A program made the translations under genes and the position numbers. The notes beneath the pieces were generated by a model. It was not told where the DNA came from and searched no databases. It saw only the letters and a program-made list of their open reading frames with translations. From the NCBI GenBank assembly GCA_021781935.1, contig JAJXVW010000032.1, positions 1 through 6,335 on the forward strand: a DNA stretch of 6,335 bases. Reading direction: 5' to 3'. Below are positions 1 to 6,193 of the stretch, in pieces. Numbering within the stretch: the first letter of the stretch is position 1; each line of letters begins with the position of its first letter. Source of the DNA: a bacterium (GTDB taxonomy: Bacteria; Patescibacteriota; Minisyncoccia; Phycocordibacterales; Phycocordibacteraceae).

Positions 1-1013
1 TTTCCGGCATGCGCGTCGACGAATTCGGTATCGGATACCCGCCGCGAGCGCTCACGATAGGGAAGCGGGGAGACACGGAATATACGCTCAACTGGCTGCC
101 TTTCGGAGGCTTCGTGAAGATATACGGCGAGGACGGGAACCAAGAAGGACCGGATTCCTTTACCGCGCGACCGCGCATTCTGCAGGCCATCGTGCTCCTC
201 GCGGGCGTCACGATGAATCTCCTGTTCGCGTACCTGCTCATTACCGGCGCCCTTGTCGCGGGCACGCCGCGCGCGCTTTCGCCCGCGGAGATCGCTCGCG
301 CGAAGAATGTCGAGCTTGCGGTGGCGGAAGTGCTCCCCGGATCTCCGGCGGCGATTGCCGGGCTCGCCCCGGGCGACCTTATACGCGCCGCCGCTGATCG
401 TTCTGGGACATGGACTTCCGGCTCGCCTTCGAGTTTTCCCCAGTATGTGACGTTAAGCGACGGTGCGCCGATTACGCTTACGATTCTAACCGCGACGGGC
501 GGAAACGAATCGCTCGTCGTGACGCCCGCGACGGGCCTTATCGCGGGAGATCCTTCGCGGTATGCGCTCGGCATCGACGTGGGTACGGTCGGCGTCCTGC
601 CGCTCTCCTTCGGCGCGGCAGTCATGAAGGGCGCCTCGCTCACGTGGGGAGCTGTCGCGCTTACCGCGCAAGGCCTCGCGCATTTTTTCTACGGGCTGTT
701 CACGTTCTCCGCGAATCTCTCTCAGGTGGCGGGTCCCGTGGGCATCGCGGGAGCGGTCGGTGCCGCGAGCCGGCAGGGGTTCGGCGACCTCTTGTCGCTT
801 ATGGCCGTCATCTCAATCAATCTCGCCCTCATTAATCTCATTCCGGTGCCTGCGCTCGACGGCGGGCGCCTCCTCTTCGTCATCATCGAAGGAGTCTCGC
901 GCCGACGAATAAAGCCTTCGCTCGCGCAGGCCGTGAATAGCGCCGGGTTCGCGCTCCTTCTCCTGCTTATGGTGGTGGTGACCGCACACGATATCTTCAG
1001 GCTCCTCGGCTGA
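1..1013 (+). CDS. rseP: RseP-type site-2 zinc metalloprotease, 5'-truncated
   Basis: Membrane-embedded M50 protease that cleaves transmembrane segments of anti-sigma factors and leftover signal peptides. The window starts inside the gene: the frame is open from base 3 (Ser-Gly before the ATG at 9), and the ATG at 9 is an internal Met in the family block MRVDEFGIGYPP that follows the HExxH helix. The zinc-binding HExxH must therefore lie upstream. Counting that Met as residue 1: the WLPFGGFVKIYGE membrane-reentrant block is at 30-42, a transmembrane helix containing AGVTMN at about 58-84, one PDZ domain at about 100-190 (VLPGSPAAIAGLAPGD at its start), the GPVGIA motif at 242-247, and the second active-site motif PALDGGRLLF at 281-290, whose Asp284 is the third zinc ligand. 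A last transmembrane helix lies at about 311-326. There is one PDZ domain; E. coli RseP has two. The rseP-proS order is common in bacteria. The stop is TGA. Family identity is very secure; substrates are unknown. Confidence 0.95.
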   Translation, partial: SGMRVDEFGIGYPPRALTIGKRGDTEYTLNWLPFGGFVKIYGEDGNQEGPDSFTARPRILQAIVLLAGVTMNLLFAYLLITGALVAGTPRALSPAEIARAKNVELAVAEVLPGSPAAIAGLAPGDLIRAAADRSGTWTSGSPSSFPQYVTLSDGAPITLTILTATGGNESLVVTPATGLIAGDPSRYALGIDVGTVGVLPLSFGAAVMKGASLTWGAVALTAQGLAHFFYGLFTFSANLSQVAGPVGIAGAVGAASRQGFGDLLSLMAVISINLALINLIPVPALDGGRLLFVIIEGVSRRRIKPSLAQAVNSAGFALLLLLMVVVTAHDIFRLLG

Positions 1014-1017
1014 CGGA

Positions 1018-1047
1018 TTTACGGGTTTTTTGGTGTTCGGGTATACT
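1018..1047 (+). promoter_or_regulatory. Candidate sigma-70-type promoter for proS and the mre genes
   Basis: TTTACG at 1018-1023 (4 of 6 matches to the -35 consensus), an 18-bp spacer and TATACT at 1042-1047 (5 of 6 to the -10 consensus) lie in the 43-bp gap between rseP and proS. The expected transcription start would be near 1054, only about 3 nt before the proS ATG at 1057, so the message would be nearly leaderless. The -10 box is convincing; the -35 is weaker. Because proS overlaps mreB and the following genes overlap in turn, this promoter could drive the whole unit to 6138. No alternative promoter inside proS was identified by eye. Confidence 0.55.
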
Positions 1048-1056
1048 GGGCGCACC

Positions 1057-2310
1057 ATGAGGCAATCGACCCTCTTTACCAAGACCCGGCGTGAAGCGCC
1101 CAAAGACGAGGTGTCGAAGAATGCGCAATTGCTCGTGCGCGCGGGATTCGTCCACAAGGAGATGTCCGGCGTCTATTCGTTCTTACCGCTCGGCCTGCGG
1201 ACTCTCGAACGGATCGTGAACATCATCCGTGAAGAAATGAATGCAATCGGAGGGCAGGAGGTACTCCTCACGACGCTTCAAGATCCGGGTGCGTGGAAAA
1301 AGAGCGGTCGCTGGGACGATGCGGTCGTTGACGTCTGGTTCAAGACGAAGCTCAAGAACGGCGGGGAGCTCGGGCTTGCGAACACTCACGAGGAGGCGCT
1401 CACCGCGCTTATGGTCGATCACATCGCCTCCTACAAGGATCTTCCGCGATACGTCTATCAGTTCCAAAACAAATTCCGCAACGAGACGCGAGCGAAGAGC
1501 GGCATTATGCGCGCTCGCGAGTTCATCATGAAGGATCTTTATTCGTTTAACCGCGACGAGACGGAATTCAAGACGTTCTACGAGCAGGCCGCGGCGGCAT
1601 ATCTGAACGTCTTCCGCCGCGCGGGCATCGGTGAGAAGACCTACCGTACCTTCGCTTCGGGAGGGTCGTTCAGCAAGTTCAGCGACGAGTTCCAGACCGT
1701 CTGCGACGCGGGCGAAGACACCATCTACATTCACGACGGGAAGGGCGTCGCGATTAACCAAGAGGTCTATACCGACGACGTGCTCGCCGAGCTCGGGATA
1801 GCGCGGGAGGAGCTTCGCGAAGCGAAGGCGATCGAAGTGGGAAATATTTTTCCGCTCGGCACGAAATATTCCGCGGCGCTCGGACTCACCTTCAAGACCG
1901 CTGACGGCAAAGACGAGCCGGTGTGGATGGGCTCTTACGGCATCGGTCCGGGACGTCTCATGGGTACCATCGTCGAGCTCTTGTCGGATGATAAGGGCCT
2001 CGTCTGGCCCGCCGAGGTGGCGCCGTTTCGCGTGCATCTGGTTTCTCTCGGCAGGGACGGCGACGCAGCTGCGCGCGCGGCGGAAGATCTCTATGACGCG
2101 CTACGGAACGCGGGAGTCGAGGTGCTTTTCGATGATCGCGACCTTCGGGCGGGAGAGAAATTTGCGGACGCCGACCTGATCGGCATTCCGACGCGCATTG
2201 TCGTCGGCCGCGATTCGTCGGAGAAAGGGACTTTCGAGGTCACCGACCGTGCGACCGGTTCGATGGAGCTCATTACCCGCGAAGACATCCTCCGTACCTA
2301 CCATGCCTAA
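1057..2310 (+). CDS. proS: Prolyl-tRNA synthetase, short form without editing domain
   Basis: Cytosolic class II aminoacyl-tRNA synthetase that charges tRNA(Pro) with proline. At 417 residues it is much shorter than the roughly 570 of E. coli ProRS. Visible blocks: the N-terminal MRQSTLFTKTRREAP signature, the motif 1 region GVYSFLPLGLRTLERI (38-53), THEE (110-113), motif 2 FRNETRAKSGIMRAREF (140-156), FSKFSDEF (205-212), motif 3 GSYGIGPGRL (292-301) with Arg300, and the anticodon-binding domain from about 322 with VLFDDRDLRAGEKFADADL (356-374). The editing INS domain that normally sits between motifs 2 and 3 is replaced by about 40 residues (roughly 221-262). Motif 3 has Ser293 where the E. 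coli enzyme has Cys. The ATG at 1057 is chosen because it starts the conserved family N-terminus; an in-frame TTG at 1030 would add nine residues not seen in the family. No Shine-Dalgarno sequence precedes the start. The stop (TAA) overlaps the mreB start by 8 nt. Confidence 0.96.
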   Translation: MRQSTLFTKTRREAPKDEVSKNAQLLVRAGFVHKEMSGVYSFLPLGLRTLERIVNIIREEMNAIGGQEVLLTTLQDPGAWKKSGRWDDAVVDVWFKTKLKNGGELGLANTHEEALTALMVDHIASYKDLPRYVYQFQNKFRNETRAKSGIMRAREFIMKDLYSFNRDETEFKTFYEQAAAAYLNVFRRAGIGEKTYRTFASGGSFSKFSDEFQTVCDAGEDTIYIHDGKGVAINQEVYTDDVLAELGIAREELREAKAIEVGNIFPLGTKYSAALGLTFKTADGKDEPVWMGSYGIGPGRLMGTIVELLSDDKGLVWPAEVAPFRVHLVSLGRDGDAAARAAEDLYDALRNAGVEVLFDDRDLRAGEKFADADLIGIPTRIVVGRDSSEKGTFEVTDRATGSMELITREDILRTYHA

Positions 2311-3355
2311 GTTCTCGAAAAATTCGCTGTTCTCATCGGATATCGCGATCGACCTGGGTACGGCGAATACGCTCGTGTACGTGCGCGGGAAAGGAGTCAT
2401 CATAAATGAGCCGTCCGTGGTTGCCGTGAACGATAAGACCGGGCAGGTGGTCGCGGTCGGGAAGGAAGCGAAGCAAATGCTCGGGAAGACGCCGCCGCAC
2501 ATCCGCACGGTACGTCCGCTTTCGCATGGCGTCATCAGCGACTTCGAAGTTACCGAGGAGCTCCTCACGTACCTCATAAACAAGGCGCAGGGCGGCCGCG
2601 CACGGCTTTTCGGTCCGCGCGTGGTCATCGGCGTGCCAACCGGCGTTACGAACGTGCAGAGCCGTGCCGTGCGCGACGCGGCGAGAAATGCCGGCGCGCG
2701 CGAGGCGATCATCCTCGAGGAGCCGGTCGCGGGCGCGATCGGCGCGAAGCTCCCGGTCTCCGAGGCGGTCGGGACCATGGTGCTCGACATCGGCGGCGGC
2801 ACGACCGATATCGCAGTCATCGCGCTTAAAGGAGCGGTGGCGTCGAAGAGTTCGCAGGTCGCCGGCGATCGCTTCAACGAGAACATCATCGATTTCGTGC
2901 GCAGCGAATTCAAGCTCGGGATCGGGGAACGCACGGCGGAGGAGGTGAAAATAACGATCGGCGCGGTTACGCCGCTCACGGACACGCTTTCGCACGCCAT
3001 CCGCGGACGAGACCTTGCGACCGGACTGCCGCGCGAGGTGATGCTCACGGACGCGCATGTGCGCGAGGCGCTTGCCCCCTCGCTCGATGCGCTCATGGAC
3101 GCCATGAAGGAAGTTATCGAAGCTACGCCACCCGAACTCCTCTCGGACGTGCTCGAGCGCGGGGTAACGGTGTTCGGCGGCGGCGCGCTTCTGCGAGGGC
3201 TGCCCCAGATCCTCGCAAAGATGCTCGGAGTTCCGGTTAAGGTCGCGCCGGATCCGCTCACGGCCGTCGTGCGCGGCGCCGGCATGGTGACGGAGAACCC
3301 GGCGCCGTACGCTGATTTCTTCATCGATGAGGAAGACATCCTTAGCGAGACGTAA
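2303..3355 (+). CDS. mreB: Rod-shape actin homologue MreB
   Basis: Cytoplasmic actin-like ATPase that forms membrane-associated filaments and positions the side-wall peptidoglycan machinery. Its 350 residues compare with 347 in E. coli. The actin-fold nucleotide motifs are in order: phosphate-1 loop DLGTANTLVYV (17-27), the HGVISD block (75-80), GVPTGVTNVQSRAVRDA (110-126), the catalytic-region EEP (139-141), phosphate-2 loop LDIGGGTTDIAVI (161-173), GDRFNENI (188-195), and the adenosine-binding block VFGGGALLRGLPQIL (290-304). The first dozen residues (MPKFSKNSLFSS) precede the fold and could act as a membrane-contact segment, but no strong amphipathic helix is evident. The ATG at 2303 is chosen because it gives the family N-terminus; the open frame continues upstream only as a shadow of proS. 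The gene overlaps the proS stop by 8 nt, has no Shine-Dalgarno sequence, and overlaps mreC by 29 nt. Nothing appears degraded. Confidence 0.97.
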   Translation: MPKFSKNSLFSSDIAIDLGTANTLVYVRGKGVIINEPSVVAVNDKTGQVVAVGKEAKQMLGKTPPHIRTVRPLSHGVISDFEVTEELLTYLINKAQGGRARLFGPRVVIGVPTGVTNVQSRAVRDAARNAGAREAIILEEPVAGAIGAKLPVSEAVGTMVLDIGGGTTDIAVIALKGAVASKSSQVAGDRFNENIIDFVRSEFKLGIGERTAEEVKITIGAVTPLTDTLSHAIRGRDLATGLPREVMLTDAHVREALAPSLDALMDAMKEVIEATPPELLSDVLERGVTVFGGGALLRGLPQILAKMLGVPVKVAPDPLTAVVRGAGMVTENPAPYADFFIDEEDILSET

Positions 3356-4166
3356 CGCGCTCCTCTCTCCCTCCGGATTTTCCGGAGGCATGATCGCGTT
3401 CTCGGCGGTGCTCCTTCTGGCACTCTGTCGTATTTTCCTGCCGGGCTTTTTTCTCGCGGCGACGATGCCGTTCGTGCGAACGGGAGACGCCGTAAGCGCG
3501 TCGTTCGCGCGCACGCTTTCCGGCTTCGGAAACACGGAAGCGCTCGCGGCGGCGAAGCAAGAACTGATCCGCCAGAATGACGCGCTCGCGGTCGAGAACC
3601 GAACGCTTGCCGATCAAGTCTCGAGCCTCTCCGCGCTCCTCGGCGCTTCCGGCTCTCCCGCAGCGTCCCCGGCAATCATTGCCGCCGTGCTCGCGCGACC
3701 GCCCGTTTCTCCGTACGATTCGCTCATCATCGCGGGCGGCGCGCGCGACGGGATCGCGGACGGGATGGAAGCGTTCGGCAACGGGGGCGTTCCCATAGGC
3801 TTCGTCTCATCGGTTGCCGGATCATTCGCTCGCATAACGCTTTACACTGCACCCCGGGAGTCGCTTGCGGTTTGGGTTGGAGGATCGCATACGCCCCTCA
3901 CCATAACGGGGGTCGGCGGCGGAGCGTTTACCGCGTCGGCGCCGCGGTCGGCAGGCTTTACGGACGGGGAGACCGTGTACGCACCGGGACCCGGGGCGAT
4001 TCCGATCGGCGTGATCGGCAGCCTCACGGGAGCCGCAGCATCCCCGACGGTTACCGTTCATATCGTCCCGGTCGCAAACCCGTTTTCGCTCGCGTACGTT
4101 GCGCTTCGCGATGTAGGAAGCGCCCTAACAGGCGCGCTCTCCTGCGCAAGCTCGACCGCACTATGA
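3327..4166 (+). CDS. mreC: Rod-shape scaffold protein MreC
   Basis: Bitopic membrane protein that links cytoplasmic MreB with PBP2 and RodA outside the membrane. Its 279 residues contain a short basic cytoplasmic tail (MRKTSLARRN), one transmembrane segment at about 22-46, a coiled coil at about 70-104 (EALAAAKQELIRQNDALAVE and onward), and the extracytoplasmic beta domain from about 116. The beta domain opens with the characteristic VLARPPVSPYDSLII (121-135), then ARDGIADGMEAFG (139-151) and VPIGFV (155-160). The tail (262-279) is short and rich in Ser and Ala. The ATG at 3327 lies inside the end of mreB and is preferred because the basic tail before the membrane segment is normal for MreC. 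An in-frame ATG at 3390 (residue 22) would remove that tail; a hairpin lies just before it. No Shine-Dalgarno sequence precedes 3327. The stop shares ATGA with the next gene. The call is firm; the exact start is less so. Confidence 0.93.
   Translation: MRKTSLARRNALLSPSGFSGGMIAFSAVLLLALCRIFLPGFFLAATMPFVRTGDAVSASFARTLSGFGNTEALAAAKQELIRQNDALAVENRTLADQVSSLSALLGASGSPAASPAIIAAVLARPPVSPYDSLIIAGGARDGIADGMEAFGNGGVPIGFVSSVAGSFARITLYTAPRESLAVWVGGSHTPLTITGVGGGAFTASAPRSAGFTDGETVYAPGPGAIPIGVIGSLTGAAASPTVTVHIVPVANPFSLAYVALRDVGSALTGALSCASSTAL
3370..3388 (+). repeat. Perfect inverted repeat (hairpin) just after the mreB stop
   Basis: CCTCCGGA (3370-3377), loop TTT, TCCGGAGG (3381-3388): a perfect 8-bp GC-rich stem with a three-base loop. 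It begins 15 nt after the mreB stop codon and lies inside the mreC reading frame, between the candidate starts at 3327 and 3390. No T-run follows, so it is not an ordinary intrinsic terminator. Its right arm contains GGAGG only one base before the ATG at 3390, too close for a normal ribosome-binding site. A role in mRNA 3'-end protection or in setting the MreB:MreC ratio is inference only; chance in GC-rich coding DNA is possible. Confidence 0.6.
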
Positions 4167-4423
4167 CCCAAGGAACTCGAGGTTTTTTGCTCGCGGCGAC
4201 CCTTCTCTCCACGCTGTTCCTGCCCTGGATTGTGCCCGCGGTCGCATCGCTTGCGCTCGCGCTCTGGATACCGCTTGCGCCTGCCGCCGTAGGCCTCCTC
4301 CTCGATGCGCTGTACTATACGCCGCACGCCGCTTGGGTACCGTGGGGCACCGTGCTCGGCCTCGGCGCCGCCATCGCGGCTCTCCTCGTGCGTAAGCGCC
4401 TTGCCGCGCGTATCATTACCTGA
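4163..4423 (+). CDS. mreD: Small MreD-like integral membrane protein (86 aa)
   Basis: It sits in the mreD position, between mreC and the PBP2 gene. Its start ATG (4163-4165) overlaps the mreC stop as ATGA, and its TGA overlaps the PBP2 start as TGATG, so translation is probably coupled on both sides. The 86 residues are almost wholly hydrophobic, with about three membrane segments (roughly 8-32, 34-51 and 57-77) and a basic end (VRKRLAAR, 76-83). The block VGLLLDALYY (43-52), followed by a Pro and a Gly-rich helix, resembles the GLLLDLLSGSPLG-type motif of MreD, which normally scaffolds MreC within the membrane. Typical MreD has about 160-170 residues and five or six helices, so only about half a family member is present. 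There is no room for the rest before PBP2, whose N-terminus is intact. That the gene is real is likely; the MreD identity rests on position plus one weak motif. The alternative is an unrelated small membrane protein. Confidence 0.72.
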   Translation: MTQGTRGFLLAATLLSTLFLPWIVPAVASLALALWIPLAPAAVGLLLDALYYTPHAAWVPWGTVLGLGAAIAALLVRKRLAARIIT

Positions 4424-6138
4424 TGCGATTCTGGAGACGGAAACGAAGACGCGACCCCGAGATCGCTCCTGACGAGATTTTCCTTGACGCATCGAATGCA
4501 CCCGCGTTCGATCGGAACCGCTTTGAAGGGCGGCTCGAGAAACCGTTGCCGCCCTCGACCTATCGCCTGGTCACGCTCGCGCTCGGGCTGCTCTTCCTGG
4601 TCCTCGGCGTGCGCAGCTTTACGCTCGAGGTGCTCGACGGAAAGGCGTATGCGGCGGAGAGCGCTCATAATTCGCTTGCCGCGGTGACGCTCTTTGCGCC
4701 GCGCGGCGTCATCGAGGATCGCAACGGCGTCATCCTTGCGCAAAATATAGAGCTGCCCGACGGAAGCGTCCGTCGAGAGTATTCCATACCCGGGATGGGG
4801 CAAATCATCGGGTACGTCTCGTATCCGAAGAAGGATGCGAGCGGCAATTATTACGACACGAAGGAAGTGGGCCTCGCCGGCCTTGAGGCGGAATATAACG
4901 ATCTCCTTTCCGGAAAGAACGGGGAGCTGCTCGTCGAACGCGATGCGCTCGGTCGCGTGCGCTCGCAGGGGGTCGTTGCGCCTGCGCAGGACGGAAAGAC
5001 GCTCACGCTCTCGCTCGATGCCGATCTGGAACGGAAATTTGCGCAGGCGCTGCAAAACGTCGTGCAGCAGTATGGGTTCGTCGCGGGTGCGGGCGTCATC
5101 ATGGACGTGCATAACGGGGAAGTGCGCGGAATAGCCTCGTATCCTTCGTACGATCCGAACGTCATGAGCCTTGGCGGTCCGGCTTCTGCGATCGCCGCGT
5201 ACAATACGGACCCCGGAGATCCGTTTCTCGACCATGCCGTTCAGGGCGTTTATACGCCGGGTTCCATCGTGAAGCCTTTCGAAGCGATCGGCGCTCTTAC
5301 CGACGGCGTCATCACGCCTACGACGATCATCGACGATCCTGGGTACCTCGATATACCTAATCCGTACCATCCCGGGCAATACTATCGCTATACGGGTTGG
5401 AAAGTGCTCGGCCCGCTCGACGTGCAGCATGCGATCGCCTGGTCGTCGGACATATTCTTTTACACGGTAGCGGGCGGGTATAAGAGCCAACCCGGCCTCG
5501 GTATCGATCGTCTTGATTACTGGTATCGCGCATTCGGATTCGGCACGACCACCGGTATCGATTTGCCGGGAGAGGCGAGCGGCCTCGTGCCAAGCCCCGC
5601 ATGGAAGAAACAGACACTGGGACAGCCGTGGTACCTCGGCGATACGTATTTCACCGGTATTGGCCAATATTCGATGCTCGTGACTCCGGTGCAGATGGCG
5701 CGTGCAACTGCCGCGATAGCCAACGACGGGACACTCTACACGCCGACGCTGCTCAAAGGCCAGAAGACGCCATCCGTAACGGTACCCGCGGCCCCGTGGA
5801 CCTATGCGGTCGCGCGCGGCGGGATGCGGATCGGGGTCGTCGGGACGCCGCTCGCACGTGCGATCGATCTTCCGTATCTTGCCGTGGCAGCGAAGACCGG
5901 AACCGCGCAGGTTGGCTCACAGAACCAGTACGATAATTCCTGGGTCGAAGGATTCTTCCCGTATGATCACCCGCAGTATTCCTTCGCGGTGGTGCTCGAG
6001 CGGGGCCCGAACGGCAGCGGCGAGGACGCGGTCACGGTGATGGCGCAGCTCTTTGCGATGCTCCACGCGGAGAATTCTCCCTATACCGGCGGCACCTCGA
6101 CAACGACCGATCAAGCAGCCTCGACGACCGCGCCTTGA
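4423..6138 (+). CDS. mrdA: Penicillin-binding protein 2, elongasome DD-transpeptidase
   Basis: Class B penicillin-binding protein that cross-links side-wall peptidoglycan outside the membrane together with RodA. Its 571 residues show a long charged cytoplasmic tail (1-46), one transmembrane anchor (about 47-66), the pedestal block RGVIEDRNGVILAQN (94-108), VGLAGLEAEYNDLLSG (149-164), and a transpeptidase domain from about 195. All catalytic motifs are present: SIVK with nucleophile Ser281 and Lys284, the SxD form of the second motif (Ser341-Ser342-Asp343, the PBP2 subtype pattern), GIGQ (412-415) and KTGTAQ (491-496). The DYWYRAFGFG and WYLGDTY blocks and the SxD motif favour PBP2 over the division enzyme FtsI. 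The pedestal is very short: about 20 residues separate AQN from GYVSYPKKD, against about 100 in E. coli. The tail after 550 is Thr- and Ser-rich. The ATG at 4423 shares one base with the preceding TGA; no Shine-Dalgarno sequence is present. The stop is TGA. Confidence 0.95.
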   Translation: MRFWRRKRRRDPEIAPDEIFLDASNAPAFDRNRFEGRLEKPLPPSTYRLVTLALGLLFLVLGVRSFTLEVLDGKAYAAESAHNSLAAVTLFAPRGVIEDRNGVILAQNIELPDGSVRREYSIPGMGQIIGYVSYPKKDASGNYYDTKEVGLAGLEAEYNDLLSGKNGELLVERDALGRVRSQGVVAPAQDGKTLTLSLDADLERKFAQALQNVVQQYGFVAGAGVIMDVHNGEVRGIASYPSYDPNVMSLGGPASAIAAYNTDPGDPFLDHAVQGVYTPGSIVKPFEAIGALTDGVITPTTIIDDPGYLDIPNPYHPGQYYRYTGWKVLGPLDVQHAIAWSSDIFFYTVAGGYKSQPGLGIDRLDYWYRAFGFGTTTGIDLPGEASGLVPSPAWKKQTLGQPWYLGDTYFTGIGQYSMLVTPVQMARATAAIANDGTLYTPTLLKGQKTPSVTVPAAPWTYAVARGGMRIGVVGTPLARAIDLPYLAVAAKTGTAQVGSQNQYDNSWVEGFFPYDHPQYSFAVVLERGPNGSGEDAVTVMAQLFAMLHAENSPYTGGTSTTTDQAASTTAP

Positions 6139-6144
6139 TTGTCC

Positions 6145-6172
6145 TTGCACATCCCGGATAGGCAAGTACAAT
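6145..6172 (+). promoter_or_regulatory. Candidate sigma-70-type promoter for greA
   Basis: The 55-bp gap between mrdA and greA contains TTGCAC (6145-6150), a 16-bp spacer and TACAAT (6167-6172, 5 of 6 to the -10 consensus). The predicted start near 6179 would give a leader of about 15 nt before the greA ATG, with no Shine-Dalgarno sequence in it. No hairpin with a T-run was seen in this gap, so read-through from the mre unit is also possible. Confidence 0.5.
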
Positions 6173-6193
6173 AGACGAAACTAATTCCCATTC

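Noticed and set aside
1011..1013. TGA recoded as glycine (code 25)
   Set aside because: TGA ends rseP, mreC, mreD and PBP2 at family-typical or overlapping positions, so it acts as a stop here.
1026..1031. T-run after rseP as an intrinsic terminator
   Set aside because: No inverted repeat precedes it; ACGGATTTACGG is a direct repeat, not a stem.
1030..1056. TTG at 1030 as the proS start
   Set aside because: It would add nine residues before the conserved MRQSTLFTKT start, and it lies upstream of the -10 box, so a transcript from that promoter would not contain it.
3384..3388. GGAGG as a Shine-Dalgarno sequence for an mreC start at 3390
   Set aside because: Only one base separates it from the ATG, too short for normal pairing, and it is held in the hairpin stem. 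Starting there would also remove the basic cytoplasmic tail expected of MreC.
2333..3535. 400-codon minus-strand frame opposite mreB
   Set aside because: Arg/His/Asp-rich composition typical of an antisense shadow; no motif or start context.
2101..3675. 524-codon open frame on the minus strand
   Set aside because: It lies opposite proS, mreB and mreC, has low-complexity Arg/Ser/Thr-rich sequence and no recognisable domain. Long antisense frames are expected in GC-rich genes that rarely use TTA, CTA or TCA codons.
4163..4423. Frameshift explaining the short MreD
   Set aside because: The TGA directly abuts the PBP2 start, and PBP2 has an intact N-terminal tail and anchor, so there is no leftover MreD sequence in another frame.
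5443..5451. SSD in place of SxN as a damaged PBP active site
   Set aside because: SxD is the usual form of this motif in the PBP2 subgroup, including the E. coli enzyme.
4315..5667. 450-codon open frame on the minus strand opposite PBP2
   Set aside because: Very rich in Arg, no domain or membrane pattern, and fully covered by a clear PBP2 gene; a shadow frame.
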